Shown: one piece after another, positions 59,749 to 64,000 of the stretch
Position numbering within the stretch: position 1 is the stretch's first letter
Layout of the letters: the number at the start of each line of letters is the position of its first letter
Source: Sphingobacteriaceae bacterium GW460-11-11-14-LB5
GTDB taxonomy: Bacteria > Bacteroidota > Bacteroidia > Sphingobacteriales > Sphingobacteriaceae
Assembly: GCA_002151545.1 (NCBI GenBank)
Contig: CP021237.1
Span: forward strand, 3,224,001 to 3,288,000
DNA length: 64,000 nucleotides
Direction: 5' to 3'
Program-made: the position numbers and the translations under genes
Notes under the pieces: generated by a model
Database searches by the model: none
Told to the model about the DNA's origin: nothing
The model's input: the letters and a program-made list of their open reading frames with translations, nothing else

Positions 59749-60480
59749 ATGCAGCGCAAGTGGTTTCAATATTGGTTCAATTCGCCATATTATCATATTC
59801 TTTATCAACAACGAAATGATGCTGAAGCCGAGTTTTTCATCGATAAACTTACGCAATTTCTACACCCGAAAACGGATGCTAAAATGTTGGATATTGCCTG
59901 TGGCAAAGGCCGGCACTCCATTTATCTGAACAAAAAGGGATTCGATGTTACCGGAATAGATTTATCAGAACAAAGCATTAAATACGCCAGGCAATTCGAA
60001 AACAGCAAATTACACTTCCTCGTTCACGACATGCGAAGGCTGTTTTACATCAATTATTTTGATGTGGCTTTAAACCTATTTACTAGTTTTGGTTATTTTG
60101 ATACAGAAAAAGACCACGTAAATGCACTTAAAACTTTTCGCAAGTGTTTGAAAGCCGAAGGTATTTTGGTGCTCGATTATTTTAATACGGAAAAGATCAT
60201 CCGCAATTTAAATTCCTGCGAAACGAAATCACTTGATGGTATAACTTTCAACATCACCAAAAATGTTATTGATGGGAAAATTATTAAAAAGATAAATTTC
60301 GAAGACAAACAAAAGGTCTATAATTTCGAAGAGCGGGTACAGGCATTTAGTTTTGAAGATTTTGAACGCATGTTGAACAAGGCCGGGATGGTTATCGAAA
60401 AAGCCTTCGGCGACTATGGGTTAGCTGATTTTGACGAAAATAGCTCAGACCGGTTAATTTTAATCTGTAAAAAAGCATGA
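59749..60480 (+). CDS. Class I SAM-dependent methyltransferase
   Basis: A 243-residue methyltransferase. The SAM-binding motif I is 'MLDIACGKGRHSIYLNKKGF', with the ribose-binding acidic residue in 'DVTGIDLSEQSI' and motif 'ALNLFTSFGYFDTEKDH'. The N-terminal 'WFQYWFNSPYYHILYQQRN' is characteristic of a common Bacteroidota subgroup annotated only as methyltransferase. The substrate is unknown. The stop overlaps the PAP2 gene by 4 bases, so both are on one transcript. Confidence 0.92.
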   Translation: MQRKWFQYWFNSPYYHILYQQRNDAEAEFFIDKLTQFLHPKTDAKMLDIACGKGRHSIYLNKKGFDVTGIDLSEQSIKYARQFENSKLHFLVHDMRRLFYINYFDVALNLFTSFGYFDTEKDHVNALKTFRKCLKAEGILVLDYFNTEKIIRNLNSCETKSLDGITFNITKNVIDGKIIKKINFEDKQKVYNFEERVQAFSFEDFERMLNKAGMVIEKAFGDYGLADFDENSSDRLILICKKA

Positions 60481-61040
60481 TAGAAAGCATTCAGCAATTT
60501 GATGTAGAATTGTTTTTGAAAATCCACCGTGGACTTTCAAACGGCTTTTTTGACTGGTTGATGCCTTTAATGCGTAACCGTTTCTTTTGGTCGCCACTTT
60601 ACCTTTTTATTGTTGTGTTTTGTATCAAGCAGTATAAAAAACAAGGTTATTACATTATTGGCATGGTACTGTTCACCTTCGCTATGGGTGATTTAATTGC
60701 CTCGAGGGTGATAAAACCTATGGTATCTCGCGTGAGGCCCTGCAATGATTTAAGTTTAACGAACGATATCATCCACCGTGTACCTTGTGGAAGTGGCTTA
60801 AGTTTCCCTTCTGCGCACGCTACCAATCATTTTGCTATAGCTGTTTTTTTAATCTGCCTTTTTTATAGCCGCTGGAAACCTATTTTACCTATTGGTATCT
60901 GCTGGGCGTTTATTATCAGTTTTGCGCAGGTATACGTTGGTGTGCATTACCCTGTTGATGTAACCACCGGCGCGCTGTTAGGCATAACAATAGGCATTAT
61001 CTGTTCTAGAATATTTAAAAAATTACAACCTGATTTTTAA
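60477..61040 (+). CDS. PAP2-family membrane phosphatase
   Basis: A 187-residue integral membrane phosphatase with about five helices. The three PAP2 motifs are complete: K-x6-R-P in 'KPMVSRVRPCND', P-S-A-H in 'LSFPSAHATNHF', and S-x-x-x-x-x-x-H-x-x-x-D in 'SFAQVYVGVHYPVD'. It could dephosphorylate undecaprenyl pyrophosphate (BacA-like PgpB activity) or phosphatidyl lipids. It is translationally coupled to the methyltransferase and followed after 3 bases by a ZIP transporter. Confidence 0.93.
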   Translation: MIESIQQFDVELFLKIHRGLSNGFFDWLMPLMRNRFFWSPLYLFIVVFCIKQYKKQGYYIIGMVLFTFAMGDLIASRVIKPMVSRVRPCNDLSLTNDIIHRVPCGSGLSFPSAHATNHFAIAVFLICLFYSRWKPILPIGICWAFIISFAQVYVGVHYPVDVTTGALLGITIGIICSRIFKKLQPDF

Positions 61041-61043
61041 CCT

Positions 61044-61760
61044 ATGGAAATCTGGAAACTCTGTGTACTCTTTTTCTGTGCCTTTTTAGGTGGAACCGCT
61101 ATATTTTTGGTGAAAAGTGATAAGTCTAAATTACTTAAGCTAATTTTATCTTTTAGTGGCGCCTATCTATTTGCCATTACGGTTTTACATTTAATTCCTG
61201 ATGCTTACAGCGGCCCCGATAAATGGCAAATTGGTGTTTTTATCCTTATTGGTTTCTTATTACAAATTTTCCTGGAGCAATTTTCAGAAGGTGTAGAACA
61301 TGGCCACATCCATAAACATCACGACGGGCATGTTTTTCCATTTGGGATTATGATCAGTTTGTGTTTACATGCTTTTTTAGAGGGAATGCCATTAGCAAAA
61401 GAACAGCATAACGAATTGATTTTCGGAATTTCTTTACACCACATCCCGGCTGCTTTTGCACTGGCCAGTATACTGATGCAGAACCATTTCAAAAAAAGCA
61501 GCATTATATTTTACCTGATTGTGTTTGCCATTATGGCGCCTCTGGGCTTTTATGTAAGTGTTGGCTTAAGCAATGGTACTATTGGAGGCATTGATGCTTA
61601 TTTCAATAAAATTATGGGCATTGTAATCGGTATTTTCCTACATATTTCTACCACCATCTTATTCGAATCGAGTGCCGATCATAAAATCAATACCCGCAAG
61701 ATGATTGCTGTTTTATTGGGGATTGGTGTAGCATTGATTGGTTTCTTTGCGGGACATTAA
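61044..61760 (+). CDS. ZIP-family metal transporter
   Basis: A 238-residue membrane protein for uptake of zinc or other divalent metals. The metal-binding helix 4 has 'LCLHAFLEGMPL' (H-x-x-E-G) and helix 5 'SLHHIPAAFALAS' (H-H-x-P). The loop between helices 3 and 4 is His-rich ('EHGHIHKHHDGH'), as in many ZIPs. Eight helices fit the length. It is the third gene of the methyltransferase-PAP2-ZIP cluster, with 3 bases between it and the PAP2 gene. Confidence 0.92.
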   Translation: MEIWKLCVLFFCAFLGGTAIFLVKSDKSKLLKLILSFSGAYLFAITVLHLIPDAYSGPDKWQIGVFILIGFLLQIFLEQFSEGVEHGHIHKHHDGHVFPFGIMISLCLHAFLEGMPLAKEQHNELIFGISLHHIPAAFALASILMQNHFKKSSIIFYLIVFAIMAPLGFYVSVGLSNGTIGGIDAYFNKIMGIVIGIFLHISTTILFESSADHKINTRKMIAVLLGIGVALIGFFAGH

Positions 61761-61790
61761 TTCAGTTGGCAGTTCTTAGTTGCCAATTTG

Positions 61791-61820
61791 CAGTTAACCG
61801 ATTTAAACAGTTAACCGATT
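61791..61820. repeat. Short direct repeat CAGTTAACCGATT
   Basis: CAGTTAACCGATT occurs at 61791-61803 and 61808-61820, 17 bases apart, upstream of the first Uma2-family gene. It may be a simple minisatellite; no regulatory role is evident. Confidence 0.5.
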
Positions 61821-61896
61821 AACCAACCAATACCCGTTTTAAACACTTAATCGTTTATAATATTTATCCTTACATAAAACATCTGTAAATTCGTAT

Positions 61897-62502
61897 ATGG
61901 ATGATGTTGTAAATGAACCTGCTGTATCCTATCAAAAAAGGCATTATACCATTGAGGAATACCTGGAGATGGAAAAAGCATCGACAGTAAAACATGAGTA
62001 TTTTCAGGGTGAGATATTTGCCATGTCTGGTGCGGCTTTTAACCATAATCTAATATTTTCAAATGTTTTTGGGCTTCTTTTTTCACAATTAAAAGGTTCG
62101 AAATACATACCATTTGGAAGTGGTATGAGAATGAATATCCCGGAAAACACTTTATTTACTTATCCAGACATTTCTATCTATTGTGACGAAATTAAACATT
62201 TAACAGAAGACAAAGACACTATACTCCAACCAACCATAATCATCGAAATTCTATCTCCATCAACCAAAAATTACGATAGAAGCAAAAAATTTAAGCTGTA
62301 TAAAGATATTCCATCGTTACAAGAGTATATTATGATCGATTCTGAATCTGTGTTGGTAGAGGCTTATTATATTAGTGATGAACAAAACTGGATACTTAAT
62401 AAACATGAAGAGCTTTCTGATAGGCTAAGGCTTGCTTCGATGGGGTTTGATTTAGCTTTAAGTGATATTTACAGCCATGTTTCCTTTAACACTGCAATTT
62501 GA
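61897..62502 (+). CDS. Uma2/DUF820-family protein, copy 1
   Basis: A 201-residue PD-(D/E)xK-fold protein of the Uma2 family. Visible residues are '[14 protein letters not shown]' (Glu34), Asp91 in 'TYPDISIYC', Glu117 in '[18 protein letters not shown]' and the following Lys/Tyr. The family is expanded in cyanobacteria and some Bacteroidota and is presumed to be an endonuclease of unknown purpose. It is the first of three tandem paralogues. Its central part (residues about 47-112) differs from copies 2 and 3, whereas the ends are nearly identical even at DNA level. Confidence 0.92.
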   Translation: MDDVVNEPAVSYQKRHYTIEEYLEMEKASTVKHEYFQGEIFAMSGAAFNHNLIFSNVFGLLFSQLKGSKYIPFGSGMRMNIPENTLFTYPDISIYCDEIKHLTEDKDTILQPTIIIEILSPSTKNYDRSKKFKLYKDIPSLQEYIMIDSESVLVEAYYISDEQNWILNKHEELSDRLRLASMGFDLALSDIYSHVSFNTAI

Positions 62503-62567
62503 TTCTATGCGAAATGCAATTAACTATTAAAACAATTAACCTTTGGGGCAAATTCACTAAATTGATT

Positions 62568-63173
62568 ATGGATGAGATTGTAAATGAACCAGCTGTAGCC
62601 TATCAAAAAAGGCATTATACTATTGAGGAATACCTGGAGATGGAAAAAGCATCGACAGTAAAACATGAGTATTTTCAGGGAGAGATATTTGCAATGTCTG
62701 GTGCCAGTGAAAATCATAACTGGATATTCACCAATATTTTCCTAGCAGTTGGCAGTAAATTAAAAGGAAAGTCTTGCTACATTTTCGGAAGTGATATGAG
62801 AATGAATATTCCCGAGAATGGGTTATTCACTTATCCTGATATTTCTATCTATTGTAATGGGCTAAAGCATAGTGAATTTGATGAAGACACCTCAATTTCA
62901 CCAACTGTAATCATTGAAATTCTATCTCCATCAACCAAAAATTACGATAGAGGCAAAAAATTCAAGCTGTATAAAGATATTCCATCGTTACAAGAGTATA
63001 TTATGATCGATTCTGAATCTGTGTTGGTAGAGGCTTATTATATGAATGATGAACAAAACTGGATACTCAATAAACATGAAGAGATTTCTGATAGGTTAAT
63101 ACTTGCTTCGATGGGGTTTGATGTAGCTTTAAGTGATATTTACAGCCATGTTTCCTTTAACACTGCAATTTGA
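62568..63173 (+). CDS. Uma2/DUF820-family protein, copy 2
   Basis: A 201-residue paralogue of copy 1, starting at ATG 62568 in the same relative place ('[20 protein letters not shown]'). A frame open to 62499 would add 23 residues that overlap the copy 1 stop and have no counterpart in copy 1. The catalytic set is kept (Glu in '[13 protein letters not shown]', 'YPDISIYC', 'IIEILSPST'). The middle reads '[20 protein letters not shown]', different from both neighbours. The upstream 60 bases are repeated almost exactly before copy 3. Confidence 0.92.
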   Translation: MDEIVNEPAVAYQKRHYTIEEYLEMEKASTVKHEYFQGEIFAMSGASENHNWIFTNIFLAVGSKLKGKSCYIFGSDMRMNIPENGLFTYPDISIYCNGLKHSEFDEDTSISPTVIIEILSPSTKNYDRGKKFKLYKDIPSLQEYIMIDSESVLVEAYYMNDEQNWILNKHEEISDRLILASMGFDVALSDIYSHVSFNTAI

Positions 63174-63239
63174 TTCCATTCGCAACTGCAATTAACTATT
63201 AAAACAATTAACCTTTGGGGCAAATTCACTAAATTGATT

Positions 63240-63845
63240 ATGGATGAGATTGTAAATGAACCTGCTGTAGCCTATCAAAAAAGGCATTATACTATTGAGG
63301 AATACCTGGAGATGGAAAAAGCATCAACAGTAAAACATGAGTATTTTCAGGGTGAGATATTTGCCATGTCTGGCGCTGGTGATAATCATAACGAGATTTT
63401 TAGCAACGTTTTTATTGAAATTGGAAACAAACTTAAAGGCAAGCCATGCAGACCTTATGGAAGTGATAAACGAATGAGCATTCCCGAAAATACATTATTC
63501 ACCTACCCTGATATTTCCATCTATTGTAATGGATTAAAGCATAGTGAATTTGATGAAGACACCTCGATTTCACCAACTGTAATCATCGAAATTCTATCTC
63601 CATCAACCAAAAATTACGATAGAGGCAAAAAATTTAAGCTGTATAAAGATATTCCATCGTTACAAGAGTATATTATGATCGATTCTGAATCTGTGTTGGT
63701 AGAGGCTTATTATACTAGTGGTGAGCAAAACTGGATACTCAATAAACACGAGGAGATTTCTGATGTACTAAGTCTGGTTTCGATGGGCTTTGATATAGCC
63801 CTAACCGATATTTATGAACATGTTCGCTTTAGCAAGGAGAAATGA
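63240..63845 (+). CDS. Uma2/DUF820-family protein, copy 3
   Basis: The third 201-residue paralogue, starting at ATG 63240. It shares '[20 protein letters not shown]' with copy 2 and all likely catalytic residues. It differs in the segment '[20 protein letters not shown]' to '[16 protein letters not shown]' and in the last 12 residues ('EHVRFSKEK' instead of 'SHVSFNTAI'). The start-to-start spacings of the three genes are 671 and 672 bases, showing tandem duplication of a whole gene-plus-leader unit. Confidence 0.92.
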   Translation: MDEIVNEPAVAYQKRHYTIEEYLEMEKASTVKHEYFQGEIFAMSGAGDNHNEIFSNVFIEIGNKLKGKPCRPYGSDKRMSIPENTLFTYPDISIYCNGLKHSEFDEDTSISPTVIIEILSPSTKNYDRGKKFKLYKDIPSLQEYIMIDSESVLVEAYYTSGEQNWILNKHEEISDVLSLVSMGFDIALTDIYEHVRFSKEK

Positions 63846-63898
63846 GTTGTAGACAAAATTGAGAAACGTGAACTGAAAATTGCCAACTACCAACTGAA

Positions 63899-64000
63899 TC
63901 ACTTCTTCTCTTTCTTCTTCCCATAACCCCAGGGGCAGTGTTTACATTTATTTTTACAGCAATAACCCCGCTTCAAATGGTAGGCCTCGGTAAAAACCAT
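63899..64000 (-). CDS. Small Cys-rich DUF5522-like protein (window edge)
   Basis: Read on the minus strand from the window end, 33 codons run to a stop at 63899. The sequence 'YHLKRGYCCKNKCKHCPWGY' has four cysteines in C-C-x-x-x-C-x-x-C spacing, then a Lys-rich tail. This is the pattern of DUF5522 small proteins, which probably bind a metal. An ATG occupies the last three bases of the window (64000-63998), so it may be complete or may extend past the edge. It is convergent with Uma2 copy 3. Confidence 0.75.
   Translation of the reverse strand: MVFTEAYHLKRGYCCKNKCKHCPWGYGKKKEKK

Larger units (their letters stand above)
61897..63845 (+). repeat. Tandem triplication of a 671-672-bp unit (Uma2)
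   Basis: Three head-to-tail units of gene plus about 65-bp leader. The leader block AACAATTAACCTTTGGGGCA is present before copies 2 and 3, and long stretches at both ends of the genes are near-identical in all three. The central third of each gene is diverged. Confidence 0.9.

Overview
The window is chromosomal DNA of a Bacteroidota bacterium, most likely a Sphingobacteriaceae member close to Pedobacter. This is inferred, not measured. The grounds are a type IX secretion C-terminal signal on the first gene, a single-chain SecDF, promoters of the TTTG / TAnnTTTG type (for example near 4687, 6481, 13368 and 53752), a BlaI-M56 pair, TonB-C and outer-membrane-barrel proteins, and AT-rich DNA with many Pedobacter-style intergenic repeats. 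I see no rRNA, tRNA, insertion sequence, prophage or CRISPR array.

Layout. 0.2-5.6 kb: a T9SS-exported SGNH hydrolase, a pair of bacterial PH-domain membrane proteins, an NTF2-like protein, a divergent NmrA-type oxidoreductase / HxlR regulator pair and a DUF493 protein. 5.6-6.4 kb: a 338-bp tandem repeat. 6.5-13.1 kb: UvrD/PcrA-type helicase, an unknown protein and SMC. 13.4-17.4 kb: a VapBC-type toxin-antitoxin pair, an M28 peptidase and a BlaI repressor with an M56 membrane protein behind three palindromic operators. 17.4-22.5 kb: rsmG, a glycosyltransferase, tgt, an LptF/LptG permease and an EamA transporter. 22.5-24.9 kb: a 2.37-kb stretch with no convincing gene and an A-over-T, C-over-G bias on the + strand. 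24.9-33.9 kb: a large HEXXH/propeller/barrel surface protein, a LapA-like protein, a receiver-like protein, pirin, an AlkD-like protein, a GH20 hexosaminidase and an unknown lipoprotein.

34-51 kb is mostly core metabolism: metZ, OsmC, ispE, thyA-folA, secDF, type II NADH dehydrogenase, HMG-CoA lyase, a TonB-C protein, a GNAT enzyme, an iron-permease-family protein, class II aldolase, accD, a YciI-like protein and an M28 peptidase. 51-59.4 kb: cydAB, an MBL-fold hydrolase, two tiny proteins with a shared C-terminal motif in a repeat-rich island, a cysteine desulfurase and glmM. 59.7-64 kb: a methyltransferase, a PAP2 phosphatase, a ZIP transporter, three tandem Uma2-family genes and the edge of a small Cys-rich gene.

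Functional links. thyA and folA form the dTMP/folate pair. cydA and cydB form one terminal oxidase. BlaI and M56 form a sensor-repressor unit. The HxlR protein probably controls the NmrA gene from a shared operator. The clearest unexplained items are the paired small proteins ending in S-F-G-x-x-H-E-x-G-x-x-P-G, the A-biased gene-free region, the mosaic Uma2 triplet and the repeat element that fills the thyA-folA junction.
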